Positions 50,985-60,010 of a DNA stretch of 64,000 nt are shown one piece after another. The position numbers and the translations under genes are program-made. The notes beneath the pieces are model-generated. The model had not been told where the DNA came from. It ran no database searches and worked only from the letters and a program-made list of their open reading frames with translations. The DNA comes from CAJBVG01 sp943371425. GTDB lineage: Bacteria; Bacteroidota; Bacteroidia; Sphingobacteriales; Sphingobacteriaceae. Positions within the stretch are counted from its first letter, which is position 1. Every line of letters begins with the position of its first letter. The stretch covers positions 14,398-78,397 of the forward strand of contig CALRUR010000013.1 of the NCBI GenBank assembly GCA_943371425.1, in the 5' to 3' direction.

Positions 50985-53096
50985 TTAAACACCTATTATT
51001 TGCTTTTGTTTGTGCAAAGGTAATGCAATGGTAAATTGTGTACCACTATTACTTGAAGTAAAAGAAATTTTGCCCTTATGTTCTTCCACTATTTGCTTAA
51101 CAATACCTAAACCTAATCCGAAAGATGCTTCGCCATCTGTACCGGTTCTTCTAATAACTGGGTCGGCTACAAAAATTGAATCTTTAATTCTATCCGGAAT
51201 ACCAATACCATGGTCTTTTATATGGATGTTTATTTCATCTTCAGTATTAGTGCAGAATACATTAATTACGGTATTTTTATGGGAGAACTTAATCGCATTT
51301 ACCAAAATGTTCGTAATTGCACGCCTCATTTTCTCCACATTAATATAAATAAATAAGGATTGATTTACATTTTCTAATTCAATATTAATAAACTTCTGAT
51401 TTGCTTTGAACATGGTTAGGGAAACCGTTTGGCCTAACAGTTCTTTGCAATTAAATACTACTAATTCTGCATTGCTATCAAACTGTCCGGGTTTGGCAAA
51501 TTGTAAAATTTCATGAATTAAATCGTTTGTGCTTTTTGCCGAAATTTCTATTAACTCCAAATATTCGAGTTGATCGGCAGTTAAATTATCGTCTTCTTTT
51601 AAAGTACCTGCTATAGATTTAATTGCATTAGTAGGGTTCCTTAAATCATGCGCCACAATACTTAAAATTTTATTCTTTTCTAGGTCGCGTTGTTTTAATA
51701 CTTCATTATTATAGGTAATCTCGGCATTAGCTTTTGTAAGTAATTCTCTTTGCGCTCTTACCTTACTATTCGACTCTTTAAGTTCTTTATTCTTTCTGTT
51801 TGATAGCCTAAGGAATACACCAATTACGAATAATAATAAGATGAGGCCCACAGCTATGTAGATGATAAAATTTATATAATACTCTCTTTTCTGACTTTCT
51901 TTACTTAGTTTATTTATTTCATTTTCTCTTTCTAAACTTTCTAGTGTTAACTGTACATCCGAATCATTTATTTTCTGTCGTTCTGCAAATAAAAATTCTT
52001 TGTCTTCTATTAATTTTTTATGATGAAATAATGATAACTTATAATTACCAATTTGTTCGTAATACTGCGATTTTAATTGATGCAAAAAAACTAATTGTTT
52101 TTTAAAATGTTCGTAAGTATAATAGGAATCGGGTACGTTTGTAATTTCTTCAAACTTTGTGTAATTTTTTACAGAAAGATAATAAGTGCCCAATGCTACT
52201 CTAGAGGTTATTGCATCCAAATTATCGTATTTCTTTTGACTGTTTATGATTACATTTTGATGGAGCAAGGGCAATGCTTTTTCATAATCCTTTAATGCAA
52301 TGTATGCCTTGCCTTTGTTACCTAAAACAACACCTTCTGCAACTCTTAATGATTCGGGGTTAACATCTTTTAAAACATAGCTTAGTTTTATAAATGCCAA
52401 AGCACTATCATAATAAAATATAGCAGAATCATATCTCTGAAGTTTATAGTAACTTAATCCAATGTTGCTAAGAATTTCCTGACGTTTAAATTCGGTCCAG
52501 AAATCTTTATTACTACAATCTCTATAATGTATAAATGCTTTTTTGAAGTTTTCAATCGCTCCTTCAAATTTATTTTGACGATATAAACTTAAAGAAATAC
52601 GATAATCATACACCGCGAATTCGCAATTTCGTCCTTGTTCATAATCAGATTCTCTTGCTGCATAATAATACTTATAGGCCGATCTATAATCGCCCAAACC
52701 AAAGTATACATAGCCTTTTAAGAGGGTGGCAGAAACAAACTCATCATTATAATCATCTCGTTCATATTCCGATTCGAATATTATTTGATTGATATCATCT
52801 AAAGCCAATTGAGGTTTGTTGAATTTTAAATTGGACTTTGCTTTATAATCCAAAATTTTAAGTCGGTATAACTTATGATTTCTATATTCACTTGTTTTAA
52901 TAACAGAATCTGTAATTATTAGAACGGAATCAAATTTTGCGACTAAAAAAAGTTGATCTATACGCTTTATAATTAAGCTGTCTTTGTTACTTAATTGTAT
53001 GCCTTGTTCAGAAAATTTCTCATTATTACATGCGAGCAAAATAATGGAAAATATAAAATATACAAGATATTTTAGAGAGAGAGCTGGGTAATTCAT
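50985..53096 (-). CDS. TPR-containing lipoprotein sensor histidine kinase
   Basis: It has 703 residues. The start carries a lipobox-like LLAC (Cys23). About 100-400 are TPR repeats (YKYYYAARE, AIENFKKAF, AIFYYDSALAFI, ALPLLHQNV). A membrane helix lies near 405-427, then a coiled coil, a HisKA helix with SIVAHDLRNP (His near 482) and a HATPase_c domain with the FGLGLGIVKQIVEEHKGKI G-box. No response regulator is adjacent. The periplasmic TPR array is presumably the sensor. Confidence 0.9.
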   Translation of the reverse strand: MNYPALSLKYLVYFIFSIILLACNNEKFSEQGIQLSNKDSLIIKRIDQLFLVAKFDSVLIITDSVIKTSEYRNHKLYRLKILDYKAKSNLKFNKPQLALDDINQIIFESEYERDDYNDEFVSATLLKGYVYFGLGDYRSAYKYYYAARESDYEQGRNCEFAVYDYRISLSLYRQNKFEGAIENFKKAFIHYRDCSNKDFWTEFKRQEILSNIGLSYYKLQRYDSAIFYYDSALAFIKLSYVLKDVNPESLRVAEGVVLGNKGKAYIALKDYEKALPLLHQNVIINSQKKYDNLDAITSRVALGTYYLSVKNYTKFEEITNVPDSYYTYEHFKKQLVFLHQLKSQYYEQIGNYKLSLFHHKKLIEDKEFLFAERQKINDSDVQLTLESLERENEINKLSKESQKREYYINFIIYIAVGLILLLFVIGVFLRLSNRKNKELKESNSKVRAQRELLTKANAEITYNNEVLKQRDLEKNKILSIVAHDLRNPTNAIKSIAGTLKEDDNLTADQLEYLELIEISAKSTNDLIHEILQFAKPGQFDSNAELVVFNCKELLGQTVSLTMFKANQKFINIELENVNQSLFIYINVEKMRRAITNILVNAIKFSHKNTVINVFCTNTEDEINIHIKDHGIGIPDRIKDSIFVADPVIRRTGTDGEASFGLGLGIVKQIVEEHKGKISFTSSNSGTQFTIALPLHKQKQIIGV

Positions 53097-53159
53097 AATT
53101 GCCCAACAATATACTAAAATCTTGAATTACAATAAATAAAAATTTGAAATAAAGTATTC

Positions 53160-54299
53160 TTAAGCTTTAACAGGTATTAGCTCTTGCAATTTTTGAACCA
53201 CTACGTCTATTTCTTCTTTTGTATTATACTTACAAAATGAGAAACGAACAGCCGCTCTATTACTTGGCGAACCGATGGCAGTAAGTACGTGAGAACCTAC
53301 ATTAGAACCTGAAGAACATGCACTACCACCAGAAGCAGAAATACCGGCAATGTCTAAGCTAAATAACATCATCTCTCCCATTTCCGACTCAGGGAAACTA
53401 ACATTTAGTACTGTATACAAACTTTTATCAGGATTAATATCACCATTAAAACTTATACCAGGTATAGTAGCTGTGAGCTGCTCAATCATGTATGTTTTTA
53501 AGTCTTGAATATACTGTTGATGCCCATCTAATTCTGCATAGGCAATTTCCAATGCTTTTGCTAATCCAACAATTCCATATACATTTTCGGTACCACCGCG
53601 CATATTGCGTTCTTGGGCACCTCCGTGTATCATTGGTTTTATTTTAATAGTATGTTTGATGTATAAAAATCCTACGCCCTTTGGTCCATGTAATTTGTGT
53701 GCAGCACATGTAATAAAATGAACTTTTAATTTAGATAAATCATGTGCATAATGACCCATGGTTTGTACTGTATCACAATGAAAAATGGCATTGTATTTTT
53801 CGCAAATATCTCCTACTTTTTCTATGTCGAGTAAGTTTCCTAACTCATTATTTGCATGCATTAAGGACACAAAACTACGTTCGTTATTGGCTAATAATTC
53901 TTCCAGGTGTTCTAAAACTACGTGTCCATTTTCATCCAAATTAACAAAGCTTAGTTTTATTTTACCGTTTTTTTCAAGAATTTCTAAGGTATGTAACACC
54001 GCGTGATGCTCAATTTTACTGGTAATGGCGTGGGTAATGCCATAATCATTTATAGCACAATTAATGGCCATGTTATCGGCCTCGGTACCTCCCGAAGTAA
54101 AGAATATTTCTGCAGGACTAGCATTTAATAATTTCGCAACACTTTTTCGTGCATTTTCAATAATGGTACGAACTTCTCTACCATGTGCATGTATAGACGA
54201 TGGATTTCCGAACTGAAATTCCATAGTGTTTTTCATCACCTCTAAAACATCTTTATCGATGGCGGTGGTTGCGGCATTATCTAAATAAATCCTGTTCAT
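53160..54299 (-). CDS. cysteine desulfurase (NifS/IscS family)
   Basis: PLP enzyme of 379 residues releasing sulfur from cysteine for Fe-S clusters and thiolated tRNA. MNRIYLDNAATT, SGGTEADNMA, the PLP lysine Lys202 in AAHKLHGPKG and the sulfur-carrying Cys328 in GSACSSGSN are in place. The short Cys loop and length fit group I (IscS-like) enzymes. No iscU-like gene is next to it; glmM precedes it by two bases. Confidence 0.93.
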   Translation of the reverse strand: MNRIYLDNAATTAIDKDVLEVMKNTMEFQFGNPSSIHAHGREVRTIIENARKSVAKLLNASPAEIFFTSGGTEADNMAINCAINDYGITHAITSKIEHHAVLHTLEILEKNGKIKLSFVNLDENGHVVLEHLEELLANNERSFVSLMHANNELGNLLDIEKVGDICEKYNAIFHCDTVQTMGHYAHDLSKLKVHFITCAAHKLHGPKGVGFLYIKHTIKIKPMIHGGAQERNMRGGTENVYGIVGLAKALEIAYAELDGHQQYIQDLKTYMIEQLTATIPGISFNGDINPDKSLYTVLNVSFPESEMGEMMLFSLDIAGISASGGSACSSGSNVGSHVLTAIGSPSNRAAVRFSFCKYNTKEEIDVVVQKLQELIPVKA

Positions 54300-54301
54300 A
54301 A

Positions 54302-55717
54302 TTAGCTATTCATAAAGTCGCGAATATCATTCATTATTTTATTCGCTAAATTGTTTGCAGTAGTTTCTGTTTGGCTTTCCGAGTAAATACGGATAATTGG
54401 TTCTGTATTTGACCTTCTTAGGTGCACCCACTCATTATCGAACTCAATTTTTAAACCATCAATAGTATTAATAGGTTGATCTTTGTATTTCTGTTCTACC
54501 TTTTTTAACAAAGCGTCGATGTCTAAATCGGCCGTTAAGGAAATTTTATTTTTAGAGATGAAGTAATTCGGATAAGAAGCTCGTAAAGCAGAGCATGATT
54601 TCTTTTGTTTAGCAAGATGTGTTAAGAATAAAGCTATTCCTACAAGTGCATCTCTACCATAATGTAATTCTGGTAAAATAACTCCTCCATTACCCTCTCC
54701 ACCAATCAGTGCTTTGTTGTCTTTCATCATGTTTACCACATTTACTTCGCCAACGGCAGCAGCGGTATATTTACCCTTTACTCTTTCTGTAACATCTCTT
54801 AATGCTCTTGTTGAAGAAAGGTTGGATACTGTATTAAGTTCATATCCTTTTTCTTTTAAAAATGCTTGTGTGGTATTATTCAACAAGAAATCGGCAATGG
54901 CTACCAAAGTATATTCTTCCCCAAACATATTTCCATCTTCCGACACAAAACAAAGCCTATCTACGTCTGGGTCAACCGCAATACCTAAATCTGCTTTGCG
55001 CGTGGTTACTTCAGAGGCTAGAGCTGTTAAATTCTCTGGCAATGGTTCTGGGTTATGTGGGAATTTACCATCAGGATTACAATAGATTTCGAATATTTGT
55101 TCCACTCCTAATGCTTTCAATAATGGCGGCAAGGCTATGCCTCCAGTAGAATTCACACAATCTATCACCACTTTAAATTTGCGTTCTTTAATTGCCTCAA
55201 CGTCTACCCAGGGTAACGCCAATATTTTGTCAATATGTTTATTAATATAAGAGTGGTCTTGCACATAAGATCCAATATGGTCTACTTCCGCAAAGGTAAT
55301 TTCATTACTTTCTGCCAGTGCTAATACCTCTTTGCCATCATTATCAGAAATAAACTCTCCTTTACTATTTAATAATTTTAAGGCATTCCATTGCTTAGGG
55401 TTATGGCTTGCGGTAAGTATAATTCCACCTCCGGCTTTTTCCATTGGAACGGCCATTTCTACGGTTGGTGTAGTAGATAAACCGAGGTCAATAACATCAA
55501 TACCCAATCCTTGTAAGGTACCAACAACTAGGTTACGAACCATTTCGCCAGATATTCGGGCATCTCTGCCTAGTATAATTTTCTTGTTTCCTGTTTTCTG
55601 AATGATCCAATATCCATATGCAGCGGTAAACTTAACTACATCAATTGGAGTAAGCGCATCACCTGCCGGACCTCCAATAGTCCCTCTGATTCCTGAAATA
55701 GATTTTATTAAAGTCAA
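54302..55717 (-). CDS. glmM: phosphoglucosamine mutase-type phosphohexomutase
   Basis: It has 471 residues. The alpha-D-phosphohexomutase blocks are all present: the catalytic serine Ser104 in TASHNPKQWN, the metal-binding DPDVDR (249-254), GEGNGGVI and the phosphate-binding RRSNTEPIIRIY. GlmM makes glucosamine-1-phosphate for cell-wall precursors; a phosphomannomutase role is the alternative. The start appears to be TTG (MTLIKSISGIRGT), since no in-frame ATG lies just upstream and the sequence from TTG matches family N-termini. Confidence 0.88.
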   Translation of the reverse strand: MTLIKSISGIRGTIGGPAGDALTPIDVVKFTAAYGYWIIQKTGNKKIILGRDARISGEMVRNLVVGTLQGLGIDVIDLGLSTTPTVEMAVPMEKAGGGIILTASHNPKQWNALKLLNSKGEFISDNDGKEVLALAESNEITFAEVDHIGSYVQDHSYINKHIDKILALPWVDVEAIKERKFKVVIDCVNSTGGIALPPLLKALGVEQIFEIYCNPDGKFPHNPEPLPENLTALASEVTTRKADLGIAVDPDVDRLCFVSEDGNMFGEEYTLVAIADFLLNNTTQAFLKEKGYELNTVSNLSSTRALRDVTERVKGKYTAAAVGEVNVVNMMKDNKALIGGEGNGGVILPELHYGRDALVGIALFLTHLAKQKKSCSALRASYPNYFISKNKISLTADLDIDALLKKVEQKYKDQPINTIDGLKIEFDNEWVHLRRSNTEPIIRIYSESQTETTANNLANKIMNDIRDFMNS

Positions 55718-55794
55718 TTTTTTTTAAGTTTAGTGCTACAAAAATAAAAAAAATAAGAGATTTGTAAGGATATTTAGCCCAGGATTACAGAATA

Positions 55795-56523
55795 ATGAAA
55801 AAATGGTACCGCAGTTGGTTTAATTCCCCTTATTATCATATACTTTACGCAAACCGCGACCATCAGGAGGCGGAGTACTTTATTGATAGGTTATATGATA
55901 AATTACAGTTACAAGACAATTCGCTTGTACTTGATGCTTGCTGTGGCAAAGGCCGCCATTCTATTTATCTCAACAAAAAAGGGGTGGATGTTACAGGGAT
56001 AGACCTCTCACACGAAAGTATATTGTACGCAAAACAGTTCGAAAATAACAAACTACACTTTTTTGAGCACGATATTCGAAATGAGTTTTACACAAATACC
56101 TATGATTTTGTGTTCAATCTGTTTACCAGTTTTGGCTATTTTAAAAGAGAAAATGAAAATTTAAAAGCCATAAAAGTATTTAGCAAAGCACTTAAACCGA
56201 ATGGGAAAATACTTATCGATTTTTTAAATGCAGATAAAGTATGCAGTTCTATAAAGTCTAATGATCTAAAAACCATTGATGGCATTGATTTTAACATTGA
56301 AAAATCAATAGAACATGGCATGATTATTAAACGAATAAATTTTATAGATGGTGGTAGGCATTTTGAGTTTAAAGAAGAAGTAAAAGCCTTGCATTTACAA
56401 GATTTCGAGAAGTATTTTGAAGCTGCTGGTTTAACAATAGTAGATAAATTCGGCGATTATCAGCTTAATACTTACCATGCTAATTCATCCGAACGTTTAA
56501 TTATGTTAGCACAGAAGAAATAA
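55795..56523 (+). CDS. class I SAM-dependent methyltransferase
   Basis: Rossmann-fold methyltransferase of 242 residues. Motif I is LVLDACCGKGRHSIYL, followed by GIDLSHESI (motif II) and FDFVFNLFTSFGYF-type motif IV (YDFVFNLFTSFGYF). It resembles small-molecule methyltransferases that also have the CCGxGRHS signature. The substrate is unknown. Its stop overlaps the PAP2 start (TAATG), giving a three-gene operon with PAP2 and ZIP genes. Confidence 0.88.
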   Translation: MKKWYRSWFNSPYYHILYANRDHQEAEYFIDRLYDKLQLQDNSLVLDACCGKGRHSIYLNKKGVDVTGIDLSHESILYAKQFENNKLHFFEHDIRNEFYTNTYDFVFNLFTSFGYFKRENENLKAIKVFSKALKPNGKILIDFLNADKVCSSIKSNDLKTIDGIDFNIEKSIEHGMIIKRINFIDGGRHFEFKEEVKALHLQDFEKYFEAAGLTIVDKFGDYQLNTYHANSSERLIMLAQKK

Positions 56524-57083
56524 TGATTGAAAATTTAAACACCATAGATCATCAATTATTTTTACTCATTAACAGAGGCCTTGTTAATAATTTCTTCGAC
56601 TTTTTATTGCCATTAATGAGGAGTAGATTTTTTTGGGCGCCCTTGTATTTGTTTCTAATAGTATACATATTAAAAACTAATAACACTCGCAGAGGCTTGC
56701 TAACAATAGGTTTTCTGCTAATTACATTTGCTCTTACTGATTTTGTAAGTGCCGGTATTTTTAAAGAAACTTTTCAACGTTTAAGGCCTTGCAACGAACC
56801 TGAGTTTATGGCTTATGTTAGAAATATAGTAGGTTGTGGTTCTGGCTATAGTTTTGTTTCCTCGCATGCTACTAACCATTTCGGTTTGGCTATATTTCTA
56901 GGCTTATATTTTAATGATAAAAAATGGATCGGTAGAGCATTTATTATTTGGGCTGCAGTAATTTCATTCTCGCAAGTTTATGTTGGTGTACACTTTCCGT
57001 TCGACGTATTGGCAGGTATGTTTTTAGGTATTGGTCTTGCATATCTTAGTTATTATATATATCATCGTATCGATAAAGCATAG
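56523..57083 (+). CDS. PAP2 family phosphatase
   Basis: Membrane phosphatase of 186 residues with about five to six helices. The three PAP2 motifs appear as KETFQRLRP, YSFVSSHATNHF and SQVYVGVHFPFDV. The third motif has Gln where most members have Arg (SRxxxxxHxxxD). Likely substrates are undecaprenyl diphosphate or other lipid phosphates. The ZIP gene starts at the base after its stop. Confidence 0.9.
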   Translation: MIENLNTIDHQLFLLINRGLVNNFFDFLLPLMRSRFFWAPLYLFLIVYILKTNNTRRGLLTIGFLLITFALTDFVSAGIFKETFQRLRPCNEPEFMAYVRNIVGCGSGYSFVSSHATNHFGLAIFLGLYFNDKKWIGRAFIIWAAVISFSQVYVGVHFPFDVLAGMFLGIGLAYLSYYIYHRIDKA

Positions 57084-57821
57084 ATGGAACTAACCGATTA
57101 CTTTATATTATTTGGCTCAGCATTTTTGGGTGGATCTTTAATTTTTTTAATTAAAAATGATTTAAGTAAAAAATTAAAATTACTCCTCTCCTTTTCTGGT
57201 GCTTACTTGTTTTCTATTACTGTTTTACATTTACTTCCAGAAGTTTACTCTACGAATAATTCTTATGTAGGCTTGTTTATATTGCTTGGGTTTGGCTTTC
57301 AGATTTTTTTAGAACAGTTTTCTGAAGGAATAGAACACGGCCATATCCATGCTCACACTCAGCATCATCAAGCATTCCCTTGGGGAATTATGTTAAGTTT
57401 ATCCTTACATGCTTTTTTAGAAGGCATGCCATTAGTAAACATAGGAGCCGAAGCTAGTCATCACCATGCAGAACATAGCCTTTTATACGGTATAGCTTTA
57501 CATCATATACCTGCAGCATTTGCACTTACAAGTGTTTTATATCAAAATAAGGTAAGCAAAGTGAATGTTATTTTATTATTAATTATTTTTGCAGCAATGA
57601 CACCCTTTGGAAGTATATTTTCGGGGTTTTTACAAAGTAATTCAATAGGTATTATTAGTAATTACTTTCAATATATTATGGGAATTGTTATTGGTATTTT
57701 CTTGCACATTTCTACCACCATTTTATTCGAATCTAACGTTGATCATCGTTTTAATTTTTATAAAATGATTGCCATTATTATTGGTGCAGGATTGGCTATC
57801 CTGAACTTTTTACTCGCCTAA
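57084..57821 (+). CDS. ZIP family metal transporter
   Basis: It has 245 residues and about eight helices. A histidine-rich cytoplasmic loop (EHGHIHAHTQHHQ) precedes the metal-binding helices LSLSLHAFLEGMPL and GIALHHIPAAFALTSVL, the ZIP signature with the paired histidines. It probably imports zinc or another divalent metal. It abuts PAP2 upstream and the MarR gene downstream, with no spare bases on either side. Confidence 0.88.
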   Translation: MELTDYFILFGSAFLGGSLIFLIKNDLSKKLKLLLSFSGAYLFSITVLHLLPEVYSTNNSYVGLFILLGFGFQIFLEQFSEGIEHGHIHAHTQHHQAFPWGIMLSLSLHAFLEGMPLVNIGAEASHHHAEHSLLYGIALHHIPAAFALTSVLYQNKVSKVNVILLLIIFAAMTPFGSIFSGFLQSNSIGIISNYFQYIMGIVIGIFLHISTTILFESNVDHRFNFYKMIAIIIGAGLAILNFLLA

Positions 57822-58268
57822 TTAACCTCTCATTTTATCTAATATTGCATTTAAGGTACGAGCTTCCTCTTCTGTAATGTTTTTCGCAGGCCCGTCCGAA
57901 TCTATTTCATCATCTATTTGTTTTAATAGATCTAAGCCCTTTTGCGAAATTAAAATATCAACAGATCTTTTATCCTTTTTATTTACGCAACGTTCTATAA
58001 GTTCTTTTTGCTTTAAACGATCCACCATTCTAGATGCATCACACATTTTATCGAGCATGCGCTCTCTAAGCAAATTAATTGACGAAGGATTTGGGAATTG
58101 ACCTCTCAAAATTCTCAAGATGTTAAACTGTTGCATGGTAATGTCGTAAGGCAAAAATTCCTGACGAGCAATGTTGTTTGCCCAGTAATACGTATAAATT
58201 AAATTGATCATCGCTTTGTGGTGCTCCGACCTAAAATTCTTTTGAAATATCTCTTTCTCTAATTCCAT
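57822..58268 (-). CDS. MarR family transcriptional regulator
   Basis: Winged-helix regulator of 148 residues. The recognition region is LPYDITMQQFNILRILRG, then SINLLRERMLDKMCDASRMVDRLKQKELIERCVNKKDKRSVDILISQKG, the usual MarR wing with DKR. The effector is unknown. Its stop codon is directly next to the ZIP stop, so the two transcripts must overlap. Confidence 0.92.
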   Translation of the reverse strand: MELEKEIFQKNFRSEHHKAMINLIYTYYWANNIARQEFLPYDITMQQFNILRILRGQFPNPSSINLLRERMLDKMCDASRMVDRLKQKELIERCVNKKDKRSVDILISQKGLDLLKQIDDEIDSDGPAKNITEEEARTLNAILDKMRG

Positions 58269-58311
58269 GTTGTTAGTTTAGTTATTTAAATATACAATAT
58301 TCATTTATTAT

Positions 58312-58488
58312 TTATTCTTTGGGTTCTTTTTTATCGTTATGGCTAGTATTGGTGTCTTTGGGTACTTTCTTGTATTTCCAAGGGCAATGCCTACACCCGC
58401 TTTTACAACAATACCCACGTTTTAAATGATACTGTTCAGTAAACACATAATATCCGTTTTCTATATAAAAATCAATATTTTCTTCCAT
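58312..58488 (-). CDS. DUF5522 small cysteine-rich protein
   Basis: A gene of 58 residues. The core YYVFTEQYHLKRGYCCKSGC, followed by RHCPWKY, is the DUF5522 signature: four cysteines (CC, then GCRHC) that could bind zinc or an iron-sulfur centre. The ATG follows the stop of the MBL-fold gene with no gap (TAAATG), so it is translated from the same mRNA. The lysine-rich tail is unremarkable. Function is unknown. Confidence 0.88.
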   Translation of the reverse strand: MEENIDFYIENGYYVFTEQYHLKRGYCCKSGCRHCPWKYKKVPKDTNTSHNDKKEPKE

Positions 58489-59424
58489 TTACAATACTTT
58501 AACCTTAACATCAGTATCAATAAAATGTTCTAATAGTTTATCTGGGCTACCATGTATTGCCCATATTTCTCGAGGTTTTACATGTTCTATATATGTTAAA
58601 AGTTCGTTCCAATCCATATGGTCGCTAATTTTTAACATTTGTTGTTTGCTTTGTAAATGGTCCCAACCAGAAGCAAATGCAAAAGTATAGGGGTATTGTA
58701 TTTTATAAGATTCGTAGGTTAAGGGTGGCACAATGTATACCCCTTCTCTCCCATTTCTGATGTCTTTTTTTAGCAAAATCTCATAAATCAATTCGCAATT
58801 ACCTAATCGCTCATAAATTTTATGATAGGGGTAAATATCGAAATGAATAAACACCTTTTTATCAGGAAATACACTATTAACCAGTGAATTAATACGCTGA
58901 GCTTTTCCTAAAACATAGGATCCGATAACAATCGGACCTTTTTTATCTTTTAAAGTATTAATCTCCTCTATCGCGTCTGGATGTATAAAACTGGGATTTG
59001 CAAAAGTAGTTTCGGTAATTAACACCTCTGCGTTTACAAATTCGGTAGGCTCTACAGTAACATCGTATTGTAACTTAATATCTCCACTATATAAATACCT
59101 CACCCCTTTGTATTGCATTAGAATTTGCGCGCTCCCCAAAATATGCCCAGCTGCAATAAAACTAAATTCAACTTCGGCAATTGTAAATACTTGTTTAAAT
59201 TCTTTGAGATGAAATAACTTTGCTGCTTTATGTTTGTAACGCAACTGCATAAAGGCTGCTGTAGCCTCGGTACAATATACATTTACAGAACCTGGCGAAG
59301 CATGGTCGGCATGTGCGTGCGAAACAATCGAATTATTTACTGCAGATTTCGGATCAATAAAAACATCTGCATACTTACAATAATATCCGTTGCTTGTTTT
59401 AACTAAAAAATCATCGAGGATCAT
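58489..59424 (-). CDS. MBL-fold metallo-hydrolase, exonuclease-like (CPSF/SNM1 type)
   Basis: It has 311 residues. The metal-binding motif SHAHADH (35-41), AGHILGSAQI (third His), YSGDIK and a final AIHGSPDK histidine fit the beta-CASP / mRNA-3'-end-processing type of MBL enzymes, including ligase-associated DNA exonucleases. No DNA ligase gene is next to it. The start overlaps coaE by 14 bases. Confidence 0.85.
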   Translation of the reverse strand: MILDDFLVKTSNGYYCKYADVFIDPKSAVNNSIVSHAHADHASPGSVNVYCTEATAAFMQLRYKHKAAKLFHLKEFKQVFTIAEVEFSFIAAGHILGSAQILMQYKGVRYLYSGDIKLQYDVTVEPTEFVNAEVLITETTFANPSFIHPDAIEEINTLKDKKGPIVIGSYVLGKAQRINSLVNSVFPDKKVFIHFDIYPYHKIYERLGNCELIYEILLKKDIRNGREGVYIVPPLTYESYKIQYPYTFAFASGWDHLQSKQQMLKISDHMDWNELLTYIEHVKPREIWAIHGSPDKLLEHFIDTDVKVKVL

Positions 59425-60010
59425 TATTCTTTAATATATGTTGATGTATTTTATATACTTGATGTATCAGAGATTGTTCTTCATCATTACTAATTATAAG
59501 ATCGGCCATCTCTCTTCTTTGCTCATCACTTAATTGTGCGTTTATTCTTTTTTGAGCAAATTCTTTAGTCACATTGTCGCGTTTGCAAATACGCTCAACC
59601 CTAATATCCATTGGCGATTCTACCACTATTGTATAATCGTTATGTTTGTACGAACCAGACTCGAACATTAAAGCTGCCTCTTTAATAACATAAGGCAAAT
59701 GTTGATATTGTTTTACCCAATTATTACCGTATTCAATAACTTTTGGGTGCACCAAACTATTTAAGAGTGCCAATTTTGTAGCATCGTTAAAAACAATGGA
59801 TGATATGTGAGCTCTGTTATAGCTACCATCAGTTAAATAAGAATCAGCACCAAAATGTTTAATAATATTTTGCTTTAATTCGGCATCGGTGGTAATAATG
59901 TTTTTTGCTAAAGCATCGGCATCGTTTACAGGAATTCCTATGCTTGCAAATATTTTACAAACAGTAGATTTTCCAGATCCAATGCCACCAGTAATTCCTA
60001 TTACTATCAT
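59411..60010 (-). CDS. coaE: dephospho-CoA kinase
   Basis: Last enzyme of coenzyme A synthesis, phosphorylating the 3'-OH of dephospho-CoA. It has 199 residues; the P-loop GGIGSGKST (8-16), NDADALAK and the lid region RICKRDNVTKEFAQKRINAQL are typical. It overlaps the YbbR-like gene by four bases and the MBL gene by 14. Confidence 0.95.
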   Translation of the reverse strand: MIVIGITGGIGSGKSTVCKIFASIGIPVNDADALAKNIITTDAELKQNIIKHFGADSYLTDGSYNRAHISSIVFNDATKLALLNSLVHPKVIEYGNNWVKQYQHLPYVIKEAALMFESGSYKHNDYTIVVESPMDIRVERICKRDNVTKEFAQKRINAQLSDEQRREMADLIISNDEEQSLIHQVYKIHQHILKNNDPR

